Source of the DNA: Acetobacteraceae bacterium
GTDB taxonomy: Bacteria; Pseudomonadota; Alphaproteobacteria; Acetobacterales; Acetobacteraceae
DNA length: 10,957 bases
Direction of reading: 5' to 3'
Assembly: GCA_027340195.1 (NCBI GenBank)
Contig: DAHWNE010000134.1
Span: 1 to 10,957 of the forward strand
Both the position numbers and the translations under genes were made by a program. A model generated the notes under the pieces. It saw only the letters and a program-made list of their open reading frames with translations. It was not told the DNA's origin and ran no database searches. Shown here in pieces: positions 1-5,413 of this stretch (its first letter is position 1; the number at the start of each line of letters is the position of its first letter).

Positions 1-101
1 CCCTGGCCGCCGACCCGGCGGCGCTCGCCGAGGCATCCCGGCTGGCCGGGCGGGAAATCGCCGTGGTGTCGGCGGAACGCGCCGGCTGGGAATTCGGCTA
101 A
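1..101 (+). CDS. 3' end of an unidentified protein gene (partial)
   Basis: An open frame enters from the left edge (first full codon at base 3) and ends at a TAA at 99-101, giving 32 residues that finish in RAGWEFG. The stretch is alanine-rich, has the same codon bias as its neighbours and looks like the amphipathic C-terminus of a soluble protein. Too little is visible to name a family. The stop overlaps the stop of the convergent MetE-like gene by three bases (the CTAA at 98-101 serves both strands), so there is no room for a terminator between the two genes. That this is coding rests on the open frame and codon bias only. Confidence 0.5.
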   Translation, partial: LAADPAALAEASRLAGREIAVVSAERAGWEFG

Positions 102-1129
102 CCGGCCCGCGCCAGCGCGGCGCCGGCCGCCAGCGCCCGCAGCTTCCCCTCCGCCACCGCGCGCGGCAGGTATTTCATGCCGCAATCGGGCGCCGCCACC
201 AGGTCTTCGGGGGCGACATAGGGCAGCGCGGCGCGCAGCCGCGCGGCCACCAGCTCCGGCGTCTCCACCGTCATGTCGTTCAGGTCGAGCACGCCGAGCA
301 GGATGGTCTTGCCGCGCAACTCGGCCAGCACGCCGAGATCGAGCCGCGGCTGCGCCGCCTCGATGGAAATCTGCCGCGCCGCGCAGGCGGCCAGCTGCGG
401 CAGGAAGCTGTAGCCGGAGGGTTTCTCCTTCACCACCGCGGCGTAGCCGAAGCAGAGATGCACGATGGTCGGCCCGTCGATGCCCTCCAGCGCGCGGTCG
501 ATGGCGGCGAGGCCCCAGGCGGCGGCCTCGGCGGGCGCGGTGCGCACCCAGGGTTCGTCGAGCTGCACCACATCCACCCCGGCGGCCTTCAGCGCCCGCA
601 GCTCGCGGTTGACCGCGACCGCGTAATCCATCGCGAGCTCCGCCGGGTCCTTGTAGAAATCGTTCCGTACCTGACGGGACAGGGTGAACGGCCCGGGCAG
701 GGTGATCTTGGTCGCGCGATCGGTATTCGCGACCAGGAACGCCGCGTCCGCCGCTTCCACCGGCCCCTTCCAGCCGATCCGCCCGACCACGCGCGGCACC
801 GGGGTGGCCCGCCCGCCGGCGGTGCGCAACTCGGCCGGATGCGCCGCATCGACCCCATCGAGCGCCAGCGCGAAGCGGTTGGAGTAGCTCTCGCGCCGAA
901 TCTCCCCGTCGGTGACGATGTCGATCCCGGCCGCCTCCTGGGCGCGGATGGCGAGCAGGGTGGCATCGTCCTGCGCCTCGGCGAGATGCTGGGGCGGAAT
1001 GCGCCAGATATCGGCGGCGGCGGTGCGCGGCACGCCGTGCTGATGCAGGGTGGCGCGGTCCACCAGCCACTCGGGCTGCGGGAGCGAGCCGACGATGGTG
1101 CTGGGAATCGGATGCTGTGGGTAGGGCAT
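98..1129 (-). CDS. MetE-core protein (cobalamin-independent methionine synthase family, C-terminal domain only)
   Basis: This 343-residue protein matches the catalytic (C-terminal) half of MetE, which moves a methyl group to a thiol held on zinc. What is seen: the N-terminal strand with STIVGSLPQP (10-19), TDGE at 73-76, the QLDEP motif at 189-193, and a full set of zinc-ligand candidates equivalent to His641/Cys643/Glu665/Cys726 of E. coli MetE, namely H224 and C226 (HLC), E257 (SIE) and C316 (DCGMKYLP). Full-length MetE is about 750 residues; the substrate-binding N-terminal domain is absent, as in single-domain relatives. Such core enzymes include folate-independent methionine synthases (Mes types) and uncharacterised methyltransferases, so the methyl donor is unknown. 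The ATG start has no clear Shine-Dalgarno sequence. It lies 56 bases behind the DUF2889 gene and could be cotranscribed with it. The family call is firm; the reaction is inferred. Confidence 0.85.
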   Translation of the reverse strand: MPYPQHPIPSTIVGSLPQPEWLVDRATLHQHGVPRTAAADIWRIPPQHLAEAQDDATLLAIRAQEAAGIDIVTDGEIRRESYSNRFALALDGVDAAHPAELRTAGGRATPVPRVVGRIGWKGPVEAADAAFLVANTDRATKITLPGPFTLSRQVRNDFYKDPAELAMDYAVAVNRELRALKAAGVDVVQLDEPWVRTAPAEAAAWGLAAIDRALEGIDGPTIVHLCFGYAAVVKEKPSGYSFLPQLAACAARQISIEAAQPRLDLGVLAELRGKTILLGVLDLNDMTVETPELVAARLRAALPYVAPEDLVAAPDCGMKYLPRAVAEGKLRALAAGAALARAG

Positions 1130-1185
1130 GGCGGCAACGTGCCATGCCGGCCGGGACGGTTCAAATCCGCCCTATCGCCCCTATC

Positions 1186-1782
1186 CTAACGCCCGGTATA
1201 GAGATGCGGCCAGCGCTGCCGCACGATCGCCCCGTCGCTCGCATAGGCGAGGCAGGTATCGACGATTGCCTCCCCGCCGCCGAAATGGCGCGAGATCCGC
1301 GCGTCCAGCGCGTCCCCGACCGGCTTCGTCCGCTCGCGGTCCAGCTCCTGCTTGGCCCGCGCCGGCTTGATGGTCTGAAACGCGGTGGTGGCCATCTGTT
1401 GCAGCAACTCGCGCAGATGGGTGCAGCCGATCGGCCCGCCCACCGCCTGGTTGGCCGCCTTGAGGAAGCCGCGGCCGATGGTCAGCCCCTCCAGCCGGCC
1501 GAACGCGGGCGCGGCGCCGGGGCAGACGGCATAGGGCGCGTAGTCGGTCGCCGCCTCGGCCTTATGGATGCGCATCGCGGCATCGACCGTCAGCCGCAGG
1601 AACATGCCGTGCAACGGCTCGCCGGCTTCGATGGTGCCGCGGTTGTCGTTGGGGAAGCTGTAGGTCTTGGTGTCGGTCAGGGCGGCCTCGATGTCGAACA
1701 GCCCGTCCGCGCGCTGATAGCCGGTGATGGTGATGGCGCGGGTGTGCAGGGCCTCGCGGGGGGCAGGCGGGCTGAGCGGCAT
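1186..1782 (-). CDS. DUF2889 family protein
   Basis: This 198-residue soluble protein shows the pattern I recognise as DUF2889: LHTR near the N-terminus (12-15), GYQRADGLFDIEAALTDTK (21-39), AGEPLHGMFLRLTVD (53-67), EAATDYAPYAVCPG (76-89), GCTHLRELLQQMATTAFQT (119-137) and a C-terminal DTCLAYASDG (175-184). The conserved Cys/His positions (C87, C120, H122, C177) could bind a metal or be catalytic, but no function is established for the family that I can state. I chose the ATG at 1782, where the family pattern begins; the frame stays open to a GTG at 1836, but those 18 extra residues (RRRPHPLCC...) look like read-through of non-coding DNA. There is no signal peptide. The MetE-like gene follows 56 bases downstream on the same strand, and the truncated toxin gene ends 85 bases upstream. 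Confidence 0.8.
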   Translation of the reverse strand: MPLSPPAPREALHTRAITITGYQRADGLFDIEAALTDTKTYSFPNDNRGTIEAGEPLHGMFLRLTVDAAMRIHKAEAATDYAPYAVCPGAAPAFGRLEGLTIGRGFLKAANQAVGGPIGCTHLRELLQQMATTAFQTIKPARAKQELDRERTKPVGDALDARISRHFGGGEAIVDTCLAYASDGAIVRQRWPHLYTGR

Positions 1783-1867
1783 GGGACAGGTCCGTATTGC
1801 AGTGCAGCATAGAGGATGGGGGCGGCGGCGCGCCACCGCAAGCGCGCCCGCGGCATGGCAGAGGCGC

Positions 1868-2065
1868 CTACCCCAGCCCGAGGACCAGCGCCGCGTCCCC
1901 CGTCAGCGGCACCAGCAGCACGTTCGGGTAGCCGGGGGCGAACAGCCCGTCATCCTCGATCACGACGGCCGGACGGAGCGTGTTCGGTTCCTTGGGCAGC
2001 GCGTCGCCGCGCCAATCCGCGAGCACGATGGCGCCGGCGGGGAACGCCGGCGCCTCAGCCGGCAT
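1868..2065 (-). pseudogene. PemK/MazF-family toxin, truncated (N-terminal half only)
   Basis: The 65-residue product carries the first half of a PemK/MazF-type mRNA interferase: an N-terminal strand FPAGAIVLADWRGDALPKEP (8-27), then RPAVVIEDDG (31-40) and YPNVLLVPLTGD (46-57). Family members run to about 105-125 residues and continue with a second SH3-like half containing further catalytic and dimer contacts. Here the frame stops right after LTGDAALVLGLG. None of the three frames over the next 85 bases resumes the family pattern, so this looks like a real 3' truncation rather than a single frameshift. The ATG at 2065 overlaps the antitoxin gene by 11 bases, the usual coupled arrangement. The remaining fold is probably non-functional; this is inferred from length. 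Confidence 0.65.
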
Positions 2066-2318
2066 CGGCGCGCGGCGTGCCCCAATCGGCGTAGAAGGCC
2101 CGCGCCTCGGCCGAGGCGGCGACATGCGCGCCCACCGCCGCGCTGTCGCGGCGGATGCGGGCCTGCCGCGCGGCGCGGGCGGCCTCGGTCGCCAGATCGC
2201 GCAGCAGGGTCGCCAGCCCGATCCCGCGCGAGGCGGCCTCGGTTTCCAGGGTGGCGCGGACATCGTCGGTCAGGCGGATGGAGATCGGCACGCCCAAGGC
2301 AGGCCCCCCGTCACTCAC
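2055..2318 (-). CDS. Ribbon-helix-helix antitoxin (CopG/MazE-like) of a toxin-antitoxin pair
   Basis: This is an 87-residue protein with a short basic/hydrophobic beta-strand (VPISIRLTDDV, 10-20) followed by two predicted helices (RATLETEAASRG and LATLLRDLATEAARAARQ), the layout of a ribbon-helix-helix DNA-binding domain. An acidic/aromatic C-terminal tail (ARAFYADWG) would be the toxin-binding segment. The gene overlaps the downstream PemK/MazF-like gene by 11 bases, which supports the pairing. Antitoxins of this kind normally repress their own promoter. The start is uncertain: GTG at 2318 gives 87 residues, and a second GTG at 2291 would begin directly at the DNA-binding strand. Neither has a strong ribosome-binding site. 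Because the partner toxin is truncated, this may now be an orphan repressor. Confidence 0.65.
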   Translation of the reverse strand: MSDGGPALGVPISIRLTDDVRATLETEAASRGIGLATLLRDLATEAARAARQARIRRDSAAVGAHVAASAEARAFYADWGTPRADAG

Positions 2319-2434
2319 TCAAGAACTACGCCTATGCAGTGCATTCTCGTGATGCCCGCAAGTACCCCACCCCCCGCCCTTGCGCCCCCGCCCTTCCCGG
2401 CCACACACTGCCCCAAGCCAGCGGGGAGGGCGCC
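2319..2434. promoter_or_regulatory. Divergent intergenic region between antitoxin and dioxygenase operon
   Basis: These 116 bases separate the leftward antitoxin gene from the rightward dioxygenase operon and must hold promoter information for both unless transcription enters from further away. What can be seen is a small imperfect palindrome, TGCAGTGCA, next to TATGCA at about 2334-2343, a possible operator or -10 region; a C-rich block at 2365-2398; and a good Shine-Dalgarno sequence, GGGGAGGG at 2423-2430, four bases before the dioxygenase ATG. I could not pick out a convincing -35/-10 pair on either strand. Confidence 0.3.
2365..2398 (-). other. G-quadruplex-forming motif (minus strand)
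   Basis: On the plus strand six C-tracts of 4, 6, 3, 5, 3 and 3 bases are separated by spacers of 1-5 bases (A, G, TTGCG, G, TT). The minus strand therefore carries six G-runs of three or more with short loops, well beyond the usual four-run rule for a G-quadruplex; the plus strand could form an i-motif. It lies upstream of the dioxygenase start codon, on the template strand for that gene, and on the coding sense for any antitoxin transcript that starts to its right. Formation in the cell is not shown. Confidence 0.55.
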
Positions 2435-3772
2435 ATGAACCTCGATACCATGATCGATCTCGAAGGCGGGCGGATCAGCCGGGAGATTTTCGTCTCCCGC
2501 GACATCTTCGACCGCGAGCAGGAGCAGGTCTTCACCCGCGCCTGGCTATTCGTCGGCCATGAAAGCCAGGTGCCGAACCCGGGCGATTTCTTCGTCTCCC
2601 GCATGGGCACCGAATCGGTCATCCTCTGCCGCGACCAGGCCGGCGCGCTGCATGTGTTCCTCAATTCCTGCCGCCATCGCGGCATGAAAATCTGCCGCTA
2701 CGAGCAGGGGAATACCTCGCTCTTCGTGTGCCCCTACCACTCCTGGTCCTACACCACCGACGGCAAGCTGCAGGGCGTCCCGCTGTATCGGGTGCTCTAC
2801 GAGGGCACGCTCAACCGCGACGACTGGTCGCTGGTGGAAGTGGCGAAACTCGCCACCTACAAGGGCACCGTCTGGGCGACCTGGGACCCGCAGGCGCCGG
2901 AGTTCCTCACCTATCTGGGCGACGCGGTCGATCACCTGGACCAGGTGCTGGACTGCCGCGACGGCCGCCCCGGCGGGTCGGAGGTGATCGGCGTCCACAA
3001 ATGGATCCTGCCCGCCAACTGGAAATTCGCCGCCGAGAATTTCCTGGGCGACACCTACCACAACCCCTCGCACCGCTCGGTCGATATGATCGGCATCGGC
3101 CCCTCCGCCCAGCGCGGCGCCAAGGGCCGGCGCGACAACGAATACGAGGGCGGCCAGCACGTGTGGGTGAGTTTCCCCGCCGGACACGGCGTCCACAGCG
3201 TTCTGTCCCGCCCCGACCCCGAATATGGCGGCAGCTATCAGCAATACCCGGAGGTGGACGAATATTTCCGCCACTGCTTCGAGGCGCGCAAGCAGCGCCT
3301 GGGCACCGAACGGGCGCGGCTGCTGCCGTTCACCGGCAACCTGTTCCCCAACGCCTCCTATCATGGCCGCCAGCCGCGCGGCATCTGCGTCTGGCACCCG
3401 CATGGCGCGACCGAGACCGAGGCCTGGCGGTTCTTCCTGGTGGATGCCGACGCGCCGGCTTCGGTGAAGGACGTGCTGCGCCGCTTCTACATGCGCTATT
3501 CCGGCCCCGCCGGCATGACCGAGCAGGACGACATGGAGAACTGGCTCTACGCCACCGCCGCCAGCCAGGGGCCGATCGCCCGACGGCATCCGTTCAACTA
3601 CCAGCAATCCATCGGTGCCTTCCGCACCGGCGATCCGCTGCCCGGCGACGTCTCCCTGCAGATGACCGAACAGAACGCGCGCAACTACTATCGCGTCTGG
3701 CGCGGCTACATGCAGGGCGATCCGTGGGCGGCGCTGATCGGCGCGCCGGCGCTGCGGGCGGCGGCGGAATGA
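2435..3772 (+). CDS. Rieske ring-hydroxylating dioxygenase, alpha (catalytic) subunit
   Basis: This 445-residue protein is the catalytic subunit of a cytoplasmic Rieske non-heme iron oxygenase, which uses O2 and electrons from a ferredoxin/reductase to hydroxylate (usually cis-dihydroxylate) an aromatic substrate. The Rieske [2Fe-2S] site is C79-x-H81...C99-x2-H102 (SCRHRG and CPYHSW). The catalytic domain shows the bridging Asp and iron ligands in NWKFAAENFLGDTYHNPSH, that is D206, H209 and H213; the third, carboxylate ligand should be one of the Asp residues of EQDDMENW (363-370). H209 and H213 are three residues apart, where the family usually has four or more. The WHPHG and FFLVDADAP segments are typical of the large-subunit beta-sheet. 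The ATG at 2435 has GGGGAGGG four bases upstream; the longer open frame to the left is not supported. It overlaps the beta gene by ATGA. No electron-transfer partner is encoded nearby, and the substrate is unknown. Confidence 0.92.
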   Translation: MNLDTMIDLEGGRISREIFVSRDIFDREQEQVFTRAWLFVGHESQVPNPGDFFVSRMGTESVILCRDQAGALHVFLNSCRHRGMKICRYEQGNTSLFVCPYHSWSYTTDGKLQGVPLYRVLYEGTLNRDDWSLVEVAKLATYKGTVWATWDPQAPEFLTYLGDAVDHLDQVLDCRDGRPGGSEVIGVHKWILPANWKFAAENFLGDTYHNPSHRSVDMIGIGPSAQRGAKGRRDNEYEGGQHVWVSFPAGHGVHSVLSRPDPEYGGSYQQYPEVDEYFRHCFEARKQRLGTERARLLPFTGNLFPNASYHGRQPRGICVWHPHGATETEAWRFFLVDADAPASVKDVLRRFYMRYSGPAGMTEQDDMENWLYATAASQGPIARRHPFNYQQSIGAFRTGDPLPGDVSLQMTEQNARNYYRVWRGYMQGDPWAALIGAPALRAAAE

Positions 3773-4311
3773 GCGCCGAGGACGCGGCGCGCCGGGCGCT
3801 GGCCGCCGAGCTCGCCGAGTTCCTCTATCTGGAGGCCGATCTGCTGGACGAGCGCCGGTTCACCGAATGGCTCGACCTGCTGGCCGAGGACCTGATCTAT
3901 TTCATGCCGATCCGCCACAACGTGAAATTCGGCCAGCACGCGGCGCGCGAGAACACCCGCCAGGGCGAGGGGATTTCCTGGTTCGACGAGGACAAATGGA
4001 CGCTGGGCAAGCGGGTCGAGCAGATCCTGACCGGCGTCCATTACGCGGAGGAACCGCTCTCGCGCACCGCGCATCTGGTGACCAACATCCGGGTGATTTC
4101 CGCCACCCCGTCCTTCGCCGCGGCCGAGACCGCCGAGGTCAGCAGCCGCTTCCTGATCCAGCAGAACCGGGTGGAATACGAAACCACCCAGTTCGTCGGC
4201 CGCCGCCGCGACATCCTGCGGCGGGAGGCGGCCGGCTGGCGGATCGCGCGGCGGGAGATCATCCTGGAACAGAACGTGCTGGTGGCGAAGAATCTGAGTA
4301 TCTTCTTCTGA
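3769..4311 (+). CDS. Rieske ring-hydroxylating dioxygenase, beta (structural) subunit
   Basis: This 180-residue protein has the NTF2/SnoaL-like cone fold of the small subunit of aromatic-ring dioxygenases; with alpha it forms an alpha3beta3 enzyme. Typical segments are the N-terminal helix EFLYLEADLLDERRFTEWL (about 17-35), LLAEDLIYFMPIR (37-49), the middle TAHLVTNIRV (101-110), and the C-terminal strands with GWRIARREIILEQNVL. Length is normal for the family (about 160-190). It lacks catalytic residues, as expected. The start ATG overlaps the alpha stop (ATGA at 3769-3772), so the two are translationally coupled. The TGA stop at 4309-4311 lies inside the left copy of a palindromic repeat, so the extreme C-terminus may have been set by insertion of that repeat. 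Confidence 0.9.
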   Translation: MSAEDAARRALAAELAEFLYLEADLLDERRFTEWLDLLAEDLIYFMPIRHNVKFGQHAARENTRQGEGISWFDEDKWTLGKRVEQILTGVHYAEEPLSRTAHLVTNIRVISATPSFAAAETAEVSSRFLIQQNRVEYETTQFVGRRRDILRREAAGWRIARREIILEQNVLVAKNLSIFF

Positions 4312-4360
4312 TACCAGCCGGCGTTGATGTGGACCCATGAGGCATGGGTCGACGCCGGCT
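4308..4360 (+). repeat. Palindromic repeat, left copy (3' end replaced by transposase sequence)
   Basis: The inner stem GACCCATG / CATGGGTC (4332-4339 / 4343-4350) closes a three-base loop, and an outer arm AGCCGGCGT (4316-4324) pairs with ACGCCGGCT (4352-4360). Over 53 bases it equals the reverse complement of 5422-5474 with four mismatches; the 19-base core GACCCATGAGGCATGGGTC is identical in that comparison. The first 20 bases also recur directly at 5414-5433. Homology stops at 4360, where transposase codons take over, so the last eight bases of the full palindrome are missing. The beta-subunit stop codon is inside it. It could end or stabilise the dioxygenase mRNA, but no T-run follows. 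Confidence 0.85.
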
Positions 4361-4843
4361 TGCTGGCCTACCGGGAACCGGACGACTCGCTCGGGCTCTC
4401 CGATCTGGCCAGCGCGGCGCTGTCGGAATGCCGCCGTGGCAAGACCTCCCGACACCCGCCGACCGGGCTGTCGCGCCAGTCGGTGTTCGGTCGCCTCGCC
4501 GGCTATGAGGATGTGAACGATGCCGAACGTCTTGCCCATGATCCGGCGATGCGTGCCATGGTCGATCGCACCGGGCCGGATCGACAGGCTGCATCGACCC
4601 GCCGGATGGGCCGTTTCGAGATCGCTCCGCCACGGTCGATCGGTCACATTCCGGATGCCCGAGGTCATGGTGCCGCGTGCGCTGTTCGGGCAGATACTCG
4701 ATGCCATCGCGGCACTCCGACCACTCCCACCGGTGCGATGCCGGGCGCCACCGCAGTCACTGCCGGTGCAGACTGTCGGCAGGGGAACTGCGTTCATTTG
4801 TCACCCGACCCAGCAGACTCTCAGGTCGGACGGCAATCTTTGA
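4351..4843 (+). pseudogene. IS1380-family transposase remnant with internal deletion
   Basis: Bases 4351-4620 encode an N-terminal part of an IS1380-type DDE transposase: DAGLLAYREPDDSLGL, then LSRQSVFGRLAGYEDVNDAE, RLAHDPAMR and AASTRRMGRFE. At 4620-4622 the match breaks and, one frame over, continues with what looks like the transposase C-terminus (RHGRSVTFRMPEVMVPRALFGQILDAIAALRP, about 4628-4726) until a TGA at 4841-4843. IS1380 transposases are about 430-480 residues, so some 250-300 internal residues, including the catalytic core, are gone, along with the first few dozen. The 5' end is fused to the left palindrome through the shared GACGCCGGC. The element cannot transpose. The long open frame 4324-5361 that covers this is fortuitous beyond the N-terminal part. 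The family call comes from recognised motifs, not a search. Confidence 0.75.
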
Positions 4844-4885
4844 CCGGTGACGCCGGCCGCGGGCGCCCTCCTGGCACTTCCGCCG

Positions 4886-4915
4886 TTGCAAAGTCCGTCA
4901 GGCGGCGGGTATGCT
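4886..4915 (+). promoter_or_regulatory. Sigma-70-like promoter of the small membrane-protein gene
   Basis: TTGCAA (4886-4891) and TATGCT (4910-4915) are separated by 18 bases, a good match to the housekeeping consensus in otherwise GC-rich DNA. Transcription would start near 4922, leaving a leader of about 57 bases. A strong ribosome-binding site AAAGAGGA (4963-4970) lies eight bases before the ATG at 4979. Activity is inferred from the sequence alone. Confidence 0.55.
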
Positions 4916-4978
4916 ACCTTTCAGATAGCCGCATGCGCCGGCCATCTGGCGTATGTCGGTTGAAAGAGGATCCGCCTC

Positions 4979-5308
4979 ATGCCTTGGCTTTGGCTGGTAT
5001 CGTACTTCTTCGGCGGCGCGTTCACGGAAAACGCGATTCCACACTTGGTCTCCGGGCTTACGGGCCGCGCCTTTCAAAGCCCATTCGCCAAGCCGCCGGG
5101 CAAAGGGCTTTCGTCATCGAAGGTGAACGTGGTTTGGGGTTTCGCCAACCTCGTGATCGCCTATCTGCTCGTCGCGCGGGTCGGCGCGTTCGACTGGAAG
5201 GAGACGCTGGATGTCGTCGCCCTCGGCCTGGGCTTCCTTCTCAAGGGCATCGGCTCGGCGCACCATTTCGGAAAATTCCATGGCGGCAACAACCCTACCA
5301 ATGGGTGA
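4979..5308 (+). CDS. Small multi-pass membrane protein, function unknown
   Basis: This 109-residue protein has three hydrophobic stretches: residues 2-28 (WLWLVSYFFGGAFTENAIPHLV, with the polar TENAIPH inside), 49-67 (VNVVWGFANLVIAYLLVAR) and about 77-97 (LDVVALGLGFLLKGIGSAHHFG). Between the first two is a basic, glycine/proline-rich loop (GRAFQSPFAKPPGKGLSSS, 29-47), and the C-terminus is polar with HHFGKFHGGN. It resembles a widespread conserved membrane protein without an assigned role, but I cannot name a characterised family. Its ATG has a clear ribosome-binding site, and a promoter-like pair lies upstream, so it looks like an expressed monocistronic gene. It sits between a transposase remnant and two palindromes, which raises the possibility that it came in with them. 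Confidence 0.75.
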   Translation: MPWLWLVSYFFGGAFTENAIPHLVSGLTGRAFQSPFAKPPGKGLSSSKVNVVWGFANLVIAYLLVARVGAFDWKETLDVVALGLGFLLKGIGSAHHFGKFHGGNNPTNG

Positions 5309-5325
5309 GCATTTACCGGTGTCAT

Positions 5326-5372
5326 ACCAACCGGCGAAATGGCCGACTCTTCCGGCCATAACGCCGGTTGGT
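5326..5372 (+). repeat. Diverged member of the palindromic repeat family
   Basis: A perfect 11-base outer stem ACCAACCGGCG / CGCCGGTTGGT (5326-5336 / 5362-5372) and a perfect 7-base inner stem ATGGCCG / CGGCCAT (5339-5345 / 5353-5359) enclose a seven-base loop, with an AA/AA internal bulge. The outer arms match the other two repeats (ACCAGCCGGCG) except for one G-to-A change that is compensated by C-to-T on the opposite arm; the inner stem is different in sequence yet still pairs. It begins 17 bases after the membrane-protein stop codon and could act as a 3' mRNA stabiliser or factor-independent stop, but lacks a T-run. Confidence 0.75.
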
Positions 5373-5413
5373 CTGCGCGTCGGGTTGGCGGGCGGCGGCG
5401 CGCGAAACGTGAC

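Noticed and set aside
1783..1836. Upstream GTG start extending the DUF2889 protein by 18 residues
   Set aside because: The added residues do not fit the family N-terminus, which begins close to PLSPPAPREALHTR, so the ATG at 1782 is preferred.
2330..2345. Defined antitoxin operator at the TGCA-rich palindrome
   Set aside because: The palindrome is short and imperfect and there is no second copy in the intergenic region; it is mentioned only as a possibility.
2546..3607. Minus-strand open frame of 353 codons opposite the dioxygenase alpha subunit
   Set aside because: The plus-strand frame carries all Rieske and iron-site motifs; the antisense product has no domain and low-complexity composition.
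4324..5361. Single long plus-strand frame covering the transposase remnant and the membrane-protein gene
   Set aside because: Only its first 99 codons match the IS1380 transposase; beyond 4620 the frame conflicts with both the transposase C-terminus and the well-supported gene at 4979-5308.
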